64,000 nucleotides of DNA from Amblyornis subalaris (GCA_018881555.1 JACAXG010000051.1:4575546-4639545); one strand, 5' to 3'. Positions 1 to 14,400 are shown, counted from the first letter of the stretch. The notes: generated from the letters alone by a model not told the origin. Numbers and translations: made by a program.

Positions 1-1323
1 ACCCACTGGTAACAGCTGAGAGAATAGGAAGAACTACATGTAAGCACATTTGGCTGTTACATAAAATGTTTTTTTTTTTTTTTGTTTCACAGCCTTGTAA
101 CAATACTGTTTTTCAACATTGTTCCCAGTCACTGTTTTTAAAATGGTTCATCGACATATCCTGAATCAATCACCGATATAAATAACTCCAGTGACAAAAT
201 CCATTATGGAAGCACACAGAACTGCAAACTGAAAGTTGTACTAAATGATTTTAAGGTTTGAACTGTAATTACTCTGTAACATTCTGTAAAAAAAAAAAAG
301 AAGGAAAAAGAAAAAAACCCCAAACCCCACACAGTAAAATCTTTAATTAACTGGCAATGGTGGCATCTGAAAAACTGAGATGTAATTTTAAGAGATGTTT
401 AACACACAATGGACTCTAAAGCACGACAAATCATACTGAAGCTAGTGAGAGATGCACATTTAAAGCTTGCAAGTGTGATATAAAAATATTTTCTAGTTCT
501 TTCATTTTGATACAGGGAGTCCAATTCCCTAGTGGAAGAAGATAAAATAGATCCTCTTTCCTACTCCACTGCTGTGCATATAGACTGTTCCCTTGAATCA
601 GGAAATGGCTTTTCCCCAACAGAAATACCAGCCTTGGGAATCACAGACTTTCTGGTAGTCAGGGTTTGTTGATTTTGCTTTTTAAAGTATATTTTTGAGG
701 AGGTGAAATACTGATAGGATATGCATTTCGTTCACTATTATCTACTGTGCAAATCATACACATCAACCCCGTAACTTCAACCTAAGTGCAGTCTGCGTGG
801 CCTAGAATGACTTAGAGTCTAGTGGGATACTACAGCACGGAGATGACTGCCAGGCTATGAAACATCAGGCTAAATCTGGTTAGTGGGAAAGGCACATGCT
901 TCGGATTTAGCAGGAACACCTGAAGGTTCCTCGTTACTGCTCCTGAAGTTACAGTGATTCTGTGCACTACCCAAATGACAAGGTTGGTGTCCAGAAAATC
1001 GTGAGGTAACAGGAAACTTCTGCTTATGGCACATACACATGGAAGGTCTGTAAGCTCAGCTGAACACTCGTGGTGCGAGGGGTAATGCAGACACAAGGGA
1101 GGCTACAAGGGTCTGGTTAGGCCAGAAACAAAAACTTCACATTTCCTTACACTGCACACATTCCTTTTATGCACAAATACGAGGTGCACAAAATATGCTG
1201 TTTGCTCAGTACAATTTAATGTTTTGCGTATGTAAAATGATCACCTAATACTGCAATATAATCAAAAATCATGCACTAGATAAACAGAGCTTCTTTCCCA
1301 TGAGCAGTAGTTCTCAGGAACAT

Positions 1324-1329
1324 TTTATT
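1324..1329 (-). terminator. candidate poly(A) signal AATAAA
   Basis: A third minus-strand AATAAA, about 570 nt past the stop codon. Use is not shown by sequence. Confidence 0.3.
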
Positions 1330-1659
1330 CTGCTTCTGGTAACATCTCATGATTTGCCAGCTTACACAGTCCCTTTTAAAGAACACAGTATTTAGCGAAA
1401 ACAGAAGAGCAAAATTAAAAAAAAAAAAAAAAAGAGAAGTTTCGATTTTAGTTGCAATACAGCTGGGATAGATGCAACTGAGCTGCTGTAATGCACCAAA
1501 GAGTAATGAAAATTCAACATGAATATCAGAAGAATAAATATATACCCTAAATTAATCTCTGTAAATACATTCACAGGTCCACTTAAGACACTCTTATGCG
1601 TAACTCATACTTCTTCAAATCTGCAGAGAGAGATGGATGTTAGTTCATGGGGAAAGCAA

Positions 1660-1665
1660 TTTATT
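1660..1665 (-). terminator. candidate poly(A) signal AATAAA
   Basis: A second minus-strand AATAAA, about 230 nt past the stop codon. Use is not shown by sequence. Confidence 0.3.
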
Positions 1666-1802
1666 GTATGACTCGGTTTATCTGTCATTATTCCAGCAAA
1701 AATCAGTAACAAATTTGAAAATCTACATTTGTTTTCCCCAGACCAACCACACAGAGGCTTAAGTCACAAAATCTATTATTTCCAATATTTGATCAATAAG
1801 GC

Positions 1803-1808
1803 TTTATT
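1803..1808 (-). terminator. candidate proximal poly(A) signal AATAAA
   Basis: AATAAA on the minus strand (TTTATT on +), about 90 nt downstream of the AGPAT5 stop codon. It would give a very short 3' UTR if used. Confidence 0.35.
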
Positions 1809-1897
1809 TACACTTTTTTTCTATAAAGTCAGGAAAAAATTTGGTGCAATGTGCAAGAAAAGACTGCACATTTCACTGATTGGAGACTGACATCTGC

Positions 1898-2123
1898 TTA
1901 TGGTTTTATGCTAACCCACAGGCAGCCAATTAAAGTTCCATATATCCATGTTTTTACATAAAGTTTCCTTCCAGATTCTGTCAGAAGCATACTAGCAGTC
2001 AGGCCACCTAAAAACAGCAAAGATGGCAAAGTTTTCTTGAGGCTTAGTTTGGAATGAACACTTTTCCCAGGGAACTTATTTCTTCTTTTAGAATCCTTTG
2101 CATCATAAAATTCTATTAGTAAC
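1898..2123 (-). CDS. AGPAT5: AGPAT5 exon 8, coding part (residues 291-365 and stop)
   Basis: The acceptor TTATAG|GTTACT completes Lys291. The exon then encodes LLIEFYDAKDSKRRNKFPGK, SVHSKLSLKKTLPSLLFLGG, LTASMLLTESGRKLYVKTWI and YGTLIGCLWVSIKP, followed by TAA at 1900-1898. Two hydrophobic stretches (about 322-337 and 349-361) form the C-terminal membrane region typical of AGPAT3/4/5. The open frame runs upstream of the acceptor to 2194, but that part is intronic. Confidence 0.97.
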
Positions 2124-5100
2124 CTATAAGCAGAGAAAAGGAGATGGTCAAAGTCAGGCAGTAGCTTAAGACATTTTAAGTAACCTACTTTCATCCAGTA
2201 ACTCCTTCTAATAACACATTATTTAGCAAATGATCTCATCATAGGTAGCAGCTCATCTGCAACAAGTTCCAACAATGAGTACACCTTATGAATATGATGC
2301 ACGTCGAAGTACTCAACCTGAACCCTTGTAAGCAAAAAAGGCATCTTTTCCTTGGGAACCAATTTTAACAGTGAATATAGAAGTTGAAAAGAATCTTTTT
2401 CATTCAGCATTTAGCAGAAAAGGCCAGAGCACTGGGCAATATTGTAGGACAAAACAACACACTGAACACCAAAGGAGGAGGAAGAAGTATCTTCATAAAA
2501 TAAACCAGTAAATAACAAGGGCTCGCAAGACACTGAACATATTGGAAGCTAAACATGCAAGAGTAAGATGCTACACCACTTGTTTAGTAGTAACTTTTTT
2601 TCCTCCTAGCTTTAAGAAACAGTAATAAATGGATCTGGAAATTCNGGGGTTTTGTTTTAACTGTCTCTAAATTTGCCTGACAGACTGCTTTGGTCCCAGG
2701 AAAGATGTCCCAGTGAACAGGAGCTTACAATGAGTGAAGAAAAAATTTTTAGTGATCCTAAATGTCTAAGACACATTAGTAACAGTGCTATGTTTAAAGA
2801 CAGTCATGTTAACTTTCATATGCATTCAAAGTTCACAGGAGAAATGAATCAATTTTTTACTTCCATGGAGTGTGAGACTGGCAAAACAATTTTAAAGCAG
2901 AACAGAACTGAAGAACCAGGGAAATTTCTGTCTCACTCAAAGTATTCATGGATGTAGAAAGTAAACAGATTTGACTTAAGATGTGGTAAATTAAACCATC
3001 ATCTCTCAAACAATACTTAAATCCCATATTTAGGCACAAAGTCCTTCTGGAGAACAAGGTCTCCCAGGATCTGCTGCATATACTAACTAGTGACCTTATC
3101 TGGAGATGCTGGAGGGAGCTAGGCACTTTACTTCTGCCACAACTCAAAAATGGACAAATGAAACTTCACCTCATTTCCCCAGTGAAGGCAGGAATTTTAG
3201 GGTTAACTGTGCTTTTATCCAGTCACTGTCTGGATGGAAGATTCGTAAACAATTTTGGCAGAAGAGATTAGATCAAGACCTGCTCCTCTCTCACTCCGAC
3301 TTAACACTTATTACAAGGGCATAATCACACTGCTTTTTCTTGCTTGCCTACCACAGGCATCTTACATTCCTGCACAGGACTCAACTATGAGAAGATGAAT
3401 GGAGAGTATTCAGATGGGTACGAGTCTTGCCTGGAACATGGACTCACACCTCTTCAATCTAAAGGTGGTCAAAACACCAGAAATCCCAATCTCCTGAGCA
3501 AAAGGTTTAACCACAAGGTTACTATATTATATTATATTATATTATATTATATTATATTATATTATATTATATTATATTATATTATATTATATTATATTAT
3601 ATTATATACATAGGAATACCAACATCACCTCTCTTCAGAAAGCCATACAGCTGGCACTGCTGGTAATACAGAAATCATGGGTATATCTGTTAATATAAAA
3701 GTAAGACAGACTCTGGAAACAGAAAGTTTTACATATTTCTACTCACTTATCCTTTATTTCAAAACGTTCATGAAGCCACCTTCTCATATACATCTGCTCT
3801 TCTGGAATGTCCTTCAGTTCAATTCGGTCAATGAAAATATGAACTCTTGGGCACTCCTTACAAAGAAACTCTAAAAAGAGAGCAAAACAACAGGACAGAG
3901 TTACAAAAGCACTGTAGTGCATTTATTTGTTTAAAATACACGAAAAAAATCTGACTGTAAGTGCCCTGGAAGCCAAACTTCAGTGCTCAAAAGCCTTCCT
4001 TCCTTATGTTTGGATCTTGAGCACTTCACTGAACTTAGACGCCATCTGGCCTACACACTTGAAATGGTGGACCATTATCATGGGCAACATGGAGGAACTG
4101 TCCTAAAAATGCACCTTGCTACTGTAAAATGCTGTACTTGAAAACATTACACTCTATTTCAGCAGCAATCTACTCCCTCAATAGTGTGGGATGCAGTAAC
4201 TTTGATGTCATAAAGGTATCCATCCTACAATTTTGTTTAAAGTTAGTAATCCTCTTTGCTTGTCCTTTTTAAAGTCTAAATTTTGTTCGCTGCTAGATGA
4301 CAAAATTGGAATTACAGTGATTTCCAAAAGCATCTCCAGGAGAAAGTACGCTTCAGTTTAAGCAATAACGTACAAAAGTATAACCGGAGAAAAGATTAAG
4401 AACAAAATGCTGCTTTCCATTCTGTATCCCTTCATTTTTCTTCTGTCTCACAGAGCTGGAGACAGCCCTATTGCAATGCCTCCCCCCCCATTTCCTCAAT
4501 CTGTCCCTAGAAAAAATTACCAAACAAGCATTAATGACAAAAAACCTTCATTACTCAAATGGCCTTGTGGGATTTCTTACAACTAAAAAGTGGTAAAAAC
4601 ACTGGGCATGACTCCTGTAATATACTGCATATTGTGAATGTGAAATCCTGTGCAGTGTGTATTGGTAACCATTTGCATTTATCAGTAGAATGGGTACTGC
4701 AGTAACCACACCATGCCTGGACAGAGAGATCCATGATGTGAGGATGGAAGTCCTCAGAAATTTGGATAGTTATCCTATTTTGAAAAGGGACCAGAAATGC
4801 CTTCCTACAATCATACAGGCAACAAATGTAACACAGACTGGGTGGTCCCTTTAGGTTGTTGACATTTTTTGGACGGCAGTGCAGATGTACAGAAGACTTT
4901 GACCCATAACTGCGAGGGGTATCTGGAGGAATGAAAGTGCAAATAATTGTTACAGCATGTACATCTTTATTGTTGTCTGCCAAAGCAGATATCCCCCTAT
5001 TTGTTTTTCATCTTTACAGGATTATTGATTTGTAAGGACTTTGCTGTAAAAACAGTCCTTATCACATACAAGAAATTGCCTTAAGGAATTTTAAAAGCCT

Positions 5101-8100
5101 GTTCATGCAAGTGTGTGGTGTGTGCTTGCAGAGGGGGAGGGAAGGAGAAGAGATAAAGAGATCCCTAAAGTCTTGAGGCACTTGGATGCAGGAATCTGTA
5201 AGGTGCTGTGGGTGGTTCTGTCTGGAGGCCATGCACAGAGCCCTTCATCAAACCACAGGGGAAAGGGAGCAAATTGGCTCCACACCATCAGCTGGAGAAG
5301 TGGACGAGGGCTCCACTCAGGCACAAGTCCATGTCTTGGCCATGGAGCAGCAAACACAGCTGTCGCCAAGAGGTTTCTGGGAGAACCTTCTCCTAGCTAC
5401 AGCTATTAGATGGCAGGCAAGTTAAGAACTTGGAGTCTGGCATGATGGTACATGTGGACATTTTCTTCAGGTTTATGTGCAATGCTAACCACAAATAAAT
5501 TAGTGTTCATTTATCTAAAACCAGTTTTTTTCTCTTGCTTTAATGTGAAGAAAATATTTTGCAAGGCTGTTTCTCTAAGGATACTATCCAGGCCACATGA
5601 AGGTCATTGATTATATGAGCACCTAAAAGCATACTATTAATACCTTAAAATGACAGATGTATTATCCGTGTCTTAAATGCTTATGATGTTCACTGATGTA
5701 CAAATCCTCTTTTGAGCGGCATTCCCTATTAAGTGGAACATTCTAACAATATGCAAAACTGTATCTAAAAAACAAATGCCTAGAAGCCAGATGATACGGT
5801 CTTTTTCTATGCTAGACTCCTATAAAAAGCATCTATGGTATGCATATTCAGCTAGAGCTGAAGATCCAGCTTTAAAAGATATTTGAAACATTCTGTGCAT
5901 TGTATAGTGTATGCTTCTTTTGCTTCATAGCAGATGGGTTGTTCTGCATAGGAACAAACAAGTCTTTACTGATGTTACTTATAACTCAGTTATAAATTAT
6001 TAAGGAAAATTATAAACCAATCAAAATTCAAGACATGAGTATTTCAAAAGAAAAATCTTCCCCCACCAAAGCTCAAGTGGAGCAATTCTACAAATCTGCT
6101 TGGACAACAAAAACCCTTTCGCAAATATCTGAGTGCTGCTGCTGGCTTTCTACCTTGAGCCCAAGTTCCAATGCAAGTTGATTCTTACCACTTCCCACTC
6201 TGGTATTCTTCAACCAGTCTAAATTAAATCCCCGTATGTGAAGATCCCAAAACTTTGTCATCATTTCCCACGTTTGTAAATCCCAGGGCTTTCCCCCACA
6301 GCCTCATCCTCCCTTTTGAGTTTGACTTAGTTCAGTCTCACTGAGGGCTGTGTGATCTGCTACTTCAGGCACTACCCGGGGGAAGGTCATGATTCCTACA
6401 CATCGACTCAAGGTGCTTTTATCCAAAGCCTGGGTATTCAGGACATCTGCAGATGACATTGTAATGCATGCAATTAAGCAAGTCAGGTAATCTGACTAGT
6501 ATTTAATTATCCAATTCATGTCAGGGTTTAATCCAACTAACCCAACCTTTTTCCCCCCATCTACAGTGTCACAGCAATCACATAAGAACACCAGCAGATG
6601 ACATATTGGAGGTTGATTTCAAGAAGAAACAGCTGCATTTTATCACCATAACCTCTAAAGGTTTGTGGTGGTCCCATGACCCTTAATTTAACATTAGCTT
6701 AACTCCCAACAGACTTGTGTAATTAAGCTAAGAAACCAAATCTTGTTGAAGCAATTTATTATGCACAAATTACATCCAACTTCAGGGACACTAGCCCTTA
6801 AGGCCAACATCTGACAGGCTTTTCAGATTCCTAAACTTGCCAGAATTTCTTACAATTAACAGCAGGAACAAGCAAGCCTGAACTTTCCTTCAAGAGACAA
6901 AACATAAATGCAAATCATGCGTTACAAGCAAACGTTATGTTGGGGACAGGATTAGTCAAGAACCCCATACGATTTGGGTTAAATGAACACTAACAACTTG
7001 TGTGGGAGCCAAATGGACTGACTTTCGTGTGGGACATAATTTCCTAATAAAACGCTCTATCTGGCTAAAGAATAGATATAAGCGCAGAATGTCTCTAATG
7101 CTTCTAGTGACCAAGAACAGTAGAAGGAAGGAATTGAAAATAATAAGGTGAATTGAGCATTTTTTGTTCTTGAGCTATGACACTGTATCCCTCTTTCTGA
7201 GGGACAGGATTCACACTAACACAGGGCTTCAGTGGGGGATTCAGTGCAGAATTGGGATTAATGAATGAGGTGCAACAGCCTCCGGGAAAGGAATTGAATC
7301 CACAGAATTTTTAATTGCAAATCAATATTTGCGGCTCCCACAAAATTCTACCAGTTCTCAACTCCTCACCTTCAAATGCCAGTTATTCTGTTTGGAATTA
7401 CTAGCATTACCCAGGAAACTGAGGGAGGAGAGAAGCTCTGAAACACAGACATATCTGTAACTGAGAAGGGACAAACAACTGGCCTTAGATCACCTTCCCC
7501 TTCTGAACCACCTAAGTTCATTCCACCACTCCAAATTATTTGCCTTGTCCCTTAAGAAAGTTTTGACAGCAGTGTTACACTTAAACAGATATTCCAGGTT
7601 GCAATTACTAATGAAGTCTATTTTTATATGCACTTTAAATATGACAGCAATAAAGTAGCTCAGATTTCAACCTCCTACAACGGCTCTTCTACTGCAATGT
7701 AATTGTTGCCAAAGTCCTTCAAAATTAAGAAAGGACAAACTGAGCTCTGACTTACTTGTGTCTACTTAAAGAGTCCCCAAATCTCTCCTGTTTTAACAGA
7801 TTTCAGTAATTTTTGTGATAAATTGATAGAGATATCACAGAAAACTGAAATCTGAATAATGTGTATTTATTCTAAGTAACTAGCATTTCACGTGTATAAA
7901 AATACGTCTCTTCAGTAAGAGAACGTGTGTGTTGTGGTTTGTATAGTTTTGCAGGCAAAACCATGACAGCAGAGACATTCCTCTGAACTGTAGATGCTTT
8001 CTCCACTTGTTAAACTTTCATTAGTCTGGACTTCAGTGTTCAGATACCAAAGCAGTTTGTAAACCATTTCCTCTTCAAAGAAGGAAATCCCATCTCTCCA

Positions 8101-11100
8101 CTTCCATTTACTTTGTACACCAAATTAACAATCAAACAGTAAAACAAACATAAATTTAAGTGCTGCGTTGTTTCTCAGGTTCACGCTTTCCATCACCTCA
8201 AGTTGAGCAGACAGGAAACTATTTCATGACTTGCTCAAAGAACATAAAGCAGCACTAGACAGGAAAGCAAATATCTCGGGCCAGAAGAGGTTGATCGGAG
8301 GAGTTGCCCTGGGCAGCAGCGGAGGAGCAGAACCAGTACCTGCGGGTACTGTGGATGTAGGGAAGCACGGAAGGGATGTTGTGCAGCCTAGACTGAAACT
8401 CACAGCCAGGAAACAAGCCTGGAGCTGAGGAATAGAGCTCTCAGGAATACTGCCAATGCCCTGTGCCAGGCCTGACATTCACACAGAGATCAGTGCCCCC
8501 ATGCAAGCACAAGGGGCACAGCGTAAGGAGTATGCAACTCAGGAGATGGGGGATGTTTTGAAGTGAGAAACCGGATGCACTTGGATCATTATTAAGCCAG
8601 GGTGCTGGCCATGAAAACTGAAAAATTAGAGACTGTTTCAACTGGCAGTTGCGCAAGGCTGAAACTCAGGAAAAGCAACTTGTCCACATGAGGTGTACGT
8701 GCCTAAAATTCATTGTGAGGGCAAAATTCAGAAGTGCCCCTGTACCAACACGAGGAGCCTAAATATGAAGACAGAACAAGAATTACTGGCACCAAGAGAC
8801 CACTCCTGTAAGGCAGGCATCCTGGTGGGCTTGCAGGAGCAGGCAACGTTACCAGGCTACCAGACTTCTAGGAATGACAGAAGAGGATGTACAAGAGAAG
8901 GTAGGGTGGTGTGCATGAAAATAATAGCTTTATAGAATAAGGAGACAAAAGCACAAAGAAATCCTTGTGGATGGAAACCCCAGACTCTACTAGAATATAT
9001 ATTAGATAAATAATTAAATTACTTCCAAGTAGGTTTAGTAATAGTGAGCAGAAACTGTGAAGCCAGACCTTCAAGTTCAGGACTGACAGCAGGAGTGTGA
9101 GATTCCAGCTACCTTTATTGAACTGCATTGATACTTCAGCAGGTTGAGCAGGGAAAAAAATCCATTAACCCAAACCAAAATGACCCAACCAACTGGACAA
9201 AAACACCAGAAGGAAGGGAAAAAAACCCGTTACCTGGAAGAACTAGTAAGCAAGAAAACCCACAAGAAAAGACGCTATTGCTGGTGTGGTCTTTTGTGGT
9301 GCACTATGTTAGTAGGAAGTGCTCTGCAACCACAGCACAATCAGTTTCAGTGTTGTAGAGAAAGAATCCAGCACAGAAATGCAGAATTCTTGGGGGTTGG
9401 CCTCTTCTCCCAGGCAACTAGCAATAGGACACGGGAAATGGCCTCAAGTTGCACCAGGGGAGGGTCAGGCTGGATGGATAGTAGGAAAAATTTCTTCACT
9501 GAAAGAGTGGTCATGCATTGGAACAGGCTAGCCCAGGGAAGCAGTGAAGTTGCAATCCCTGGAAGTGTTCAAAAATAAGTAGACGTGGCACTTTGTGATA
9601 AGGTTTAGTGGGCATGGGTGGTGTTCAGTTGAAGGTTGGACTTCATGATCTTGGAGGTCTTTTCCAACTTTAATGATTCTATGAATTAAACGAAATACAT
9701 AACGGGAGGGAAGGAAAAGTGTCAAAACACCCTAAAATAAAGANTCCAAAAGAACGCAACCTAGAGGCTATTAAAAACCCACCAAATACCAAACCCCAGA
9801 AAAACTTGTAATAGAAACTCACGTAAAAGGTGTATAACACTGCAAAAGGAAAAGTCTGTGTGGGTCTGAAAAATATCTGTATGGCTTTAATGGAAAAATC
9901 AAGGAGGCTACCATTATACTTCTACCTTCTTCTCCTCTTTGAGGAATGGAAAGCTCATCCAAGTATGGAAAAGCCCAAAACTGCTCATGCCAAATGTAAA
10001 GAGAAACTTAAGAAGTCTAAAAATGAACTTGAAAAATGGAAAGGGTGCTCTATTTTAACTTTTTTCAACATACTGAAAGCAGTAAACTCGATAAGCTACT
10101 GGTGGGACTGATGGATGACAGAAGTGTGAAGAGCAGCACTAATAGTCAAGTATAAGCCCTTGCAAGAGAAGCTCATATATTTGCTTGCATTATTCTTTCT
10201 TCCTGAAAATGTTTGATTCCTACACCCATTGCATTCTTTGTACCANATCACTGAAAGGAACTAGAGCAATAAGTAAACAGACAGAAAATATTAGACTAAA
10301 TAAACAAGTTAGATGTCAGGAAGTTACCAAGACCAGACAGCATTCATCCAGAAGCTCTCAAATGTGGAATTTAAAAACAAAGATGTGTAACCTATCATCA
10401 CAAACAGCCACTGTGCCAGAAAAATAGGGAGTTTCCCTTCTACAAACTTTAGAGATGATGCTGGGAAATACTAACCAAAGAGTCTTACCTCCCTGGGTAA
10501 GATAGCAGGTCTGTAATAAAATCACTGAGCACAGGGATAATCAGAGTCTCTTGAAAAAGAGTTGGTGTGGATTCTGTAAAAGGAAATCCTGTCCCACCAA
10601 TTTGCTGGGTTTCTACAACAGTGTCAAGGACCAGGCAGATAAAGGGGATTCATGGAACANGATATATTTGAATTTTCATAAAGCCTCTGACAGGGTTCCA
10701 CACTGAAGGCTATTAAAGAAATTAAGCTGCCACAGGATTAGAGGAAATGATGTTTTATAGATCAAAAGCTGCTTAAAGGAGAGGAAGCAAATGAAAGGAC
10801 TTAGGGATGGAAAAGACTCGGCAACTGGGGTCCTCCAGGGATTGACTGCAGGACTGGTTTTACTCTGTCTCATGACTGATGAGTTGAAGAAGGGAGCAAA
10901 CAGTGAACGCTCCAGTTTTTCACATCTCTTTCAGAAGACCCTAAGCTCTTTTGGGTAGTCAAATGTTGGCGGAACTCCAAAAGGACCTCAAAGCTGAACA
11001 AACAGGGTGAGAATGTGGCAGCCAAGCTTCAGTGTAAACAAACATGGGGAACAAAAATAATTGAAATCCTGATTACATGATGCTTAACTTGGAATTGGTG

Positions 11101-11461
11101 GTTATAATCTGGGAGTTGCTGACCCTTCCCTGAAACCATCCTCCCAGCAGCAGCCCCAAATCCCCCAAATACTGGGTAGCCTGAGAAAGGACATCAAGAA
11201 CAGGGCAAAGAGAGTCACTCTACAGATAAAGATTATGAATCCATGTTTTAAATAATGTGTGCGCTTCTGGTCTCTGTATGTGAAGGAGGATGTAGTGGAC
11301 TCAGAGAAGGCCACAGAAAAGACAAAGTAAAATATTTAAGGAGGAAAAGCATCTGCATTACAAACAAGGAGACAGTAAAAAGGTTGAATTTTCAGTTTGG
11401 AGAAGGGAAGCAGAAGGAAGGATATGACAGCTTAAAAAAAAAAATTTATATGTATATATAC

Positions 11462-11499
<38 letters not shown>

Positions 11500-14400
11500 T
11501 GAAGATGGCAGATAAGAACTATAGCTCCACAATTCCTGCAAATTCAAGGGTAAATAATCACTTGTCTGTACCTTCCTGAAGATGTCCAGATCAAAAGAAT
11601 CTCTACAAATTATTATTAGAAAATGGTATATATAGTTCTCTTTACAGATATTAGCACTGGAGAGCAGCAGAGTGTCACTGTATGCTGTCTTGCTGGTCTA
11701 AAATGGTCTCTGATGAAGACCCAGAGTACCTGCACGTTACAGCTCACTGAAACAATCTTTGTGTGGCTTTAATCTGGTATTCTAACAGATGCAGTCTGGC
11801 CTTTGTACTACTCGTAACAATACGTGAATACTGTATGTTGGCCAAGTTAGCAGGAGGTTTCCTACCAAAGCATAACAGTTTTGATCAATAGGCTGCCAGG
11901 AATAGAACCTGGATCAGGCTGGGTCTCTGAATTACACCTAAGGGGTATCCCACCACTGGTAACTGAAAATGAGCAAATTTAAGAGATACCTGTGTCTTCC
12001 CTGGAACATTTTTAAAGTCTCAGAAGTGGGGGGAAAAAAAGGTCAAGCTACACAATTAAGAAAAAAGGGTAACAAAAGAGGCAAGGAGTGGACCAGTTCA
12101 AAACAATGTTCTCTCTAGCAAAAAACCAGGATCTGTTAGGAACTATGCCAGTACTGCTAGTATTGATGTTTTTGCCTTTCTTTCAGACAGTCTGTTTTGA
12201 TAAACAGAAAACAGCACCATAAAGTAGAAGAAAAGGACTATGATGCATAAAAAACCCCCAAAATAAACACAAGCTCTCAAAGCAACATATTTTTGGCCAA
12301 ACCTGACAGTGTGAAGAAGTTAAAGTTGTTTTTGTTATCCTCAGGGTCTAGATACACTTTTGCATAAAGATCAGGAGTTCCTCGAGCCTTTGTAAATAAA
12401 TGCTGCTTGGGGAGTGGAATGCTTCCCCTCGCGTACGCATGAGGTCCAGGGTGCAGGGTAATTTTATGAATCTCCAGTGTAAATACTTTCAAGAGCCTCT
12501 TGTGTAGCAGAGGTTTTCTGCTGATCATGTGTTTTCAGATCACAAATCCCCAAAGGGAAGCTACAGATGCGCTACAGATGCCTACCTTCAGAAAGAGCAG
12601 CTTGAGAATAACTGAGATACACAATAACCTGGTTTACAATCAGAGGACACACGCTTGGTGCTTGGAGGGAACTGAAAGGAGTGATCACCCCAACCGAGGG
12701 AGCGTGAGCACACAAATGCAGCACTCACAGGTGTCTGGGATTTGGGAAAAGGAAGACTCATTTAAGGTCACCTGAATCTTGCATTCCTCCTTAGGCACCC
12801 GAGTTTGGCTGATGGTGGAGACAAGAAACTGAGCTACATGAACTTCAAATACAGTCGACATCTTTGTGTCCTCGTTTTTAGAAGGATAAAGAAGCAGAGG
12901 TGCTACTCATGCTCAGACTGACCTTCATTTTCTCTGAAGAACTACAGCACGGCTTCCATACGTTCCCATAAACTGACGCTGCTCTTCAGTGACATGTTGT
13001 TTTTGATCAGAAGAACAATGTTTAATTCTTACAGTATTAAAATACTTTGCATTTATCTAGACTGTCCTTATCTGCAGAATATTGATGCACATGCCCGTAT
13101 TTGTGTTGCAAGCGCCACTGCAAATAAGCCATCCCCAAATTAACAGACAGGTTTTCATGTAACTCAAACTACTTCTACTAGGGAATTACAGGGGGTCTAA
13201 AAAGACAGATCTAGTCCTATGGAGGACAAGTGAAAATGCATTCAGTGAAAACTGAACGATAGTTTACTTACTTTGTGGTACCTGGTGAAATCATGTTATT
13301 AAAAAACTTTAACATTTTGCACAAAAGAAAACTAGGGTTTTCCTCTAAAAGAAAAATGTATTGTAGAATATCACAGAATTCTTAGGGTTGGAAGGGACCT
13401 CTGGAGATTATCTAGTCCAACCCCCACAGGACTATGTTGCCAACTAGTGTTGTTATCAAAATTCCTCCAAACATCTCAATGGAAATTTTACATATTGAAA
13501 TATGAAACGTAATTATTACTTAAATTCTGCTTGAACAGATGCACAAAGCCAAGTTATTGATGTGAGGTTTATTGTACATGCTAAAAAGCATCCTACAATT
13601 GATACAAATGTCACCAGTGGTAATGTCTAGCCTGAGTTCTAATCTACATCCTTTCTTTGGTTACTCTAAAATAAATGACATTTACCCGTCAATATTCTTT
13701 CATGCAACAGAACATAAAAGCTAGCAGAAGAGATTATTAGTAATTTCATCAATAGAAAACTTACTGTGGACTGTTTTATACTTCTGTTTCTGTTTATCAG
13801 CTTAATAATTTAGCTTTTTAATTCTTTCAACACATCTATAACCATGTGCTTGCAATCGTTCTTTGGACAGACAATGATGACAATCGTTCTTTGAAAGACA
13901 ATGGATGTGAACAAATGTGGGCCACAGTCCAGACAAAGACTGATTTCTACTGCTCCAGTTTCTTTTCTATTGTCTTGTACTTCCCTGTCTAACTGGGTCC
14001 TAACAAAAGTGCAAGCTTTTGGAAAAGTGTATTTTCCCCNAGGGAAGTTAGGCCAGTCTGACCTCCTCAAACTATACTGATCAAAGTGATGTACAGATTT
14101 TCAGAAATGCACACATACACAGGCTCTCAAAGTGTTTGTTCTGGAACTNATATATGGCAGAGTTAATAATTCTCAAGAATTCCTCTGACTTCTTTAAGAT
14201 AGAGTCTATATGTACTTGCTATTTTTATTCAGTGTTTATCATTGTCACATGCTGCTATTTCACACACTCTTTCATCTACAATGGTCAGATAAATACCATC
14301 TGGTTATGCTAAAGCCTTTAGGCAGAAGAATAAAGATGTAGATGTGTACATAATGCTCTTTCAGGTGCAAGAATGGTAACAGTTCCCATGTCCCATGAGA

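Larger units (their letters stand above)
1..1897 (-). other. AGPAT5: AGPAT5 3' UTR and/or downstream flank
   Basis: This AT-rich sequence follows the AGPAT5 stop codon on the minus strand. It contains several AATAAA hexamers on that strand, including one about 90 nt after the stop, so both a short and a longer 3' UTR are possible. Homopolymer tracts lie at about 69-83 and 1418-1432. No second gene, LINE or SINE is recognised here. Where the transcript ends cannot be decided from sequence alone, and it may run beyond the window. Confidence 0.6.

Noticed and set aside
2219..2410. 63-codon minus-strand ORF as an alternative AGPAT5 exon
   Set aside because: Joining from exon 7 at the nearest AG (CCCAG near 2449) meets a stop after a few codons. 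No in-frame acceptor was found.
4555..4983. 142-codon minus-strand ORF in intron 6
   Set aside because: No family resemblance and no promoter or splice support. A frame of this length is possible by chance in 64 kb.
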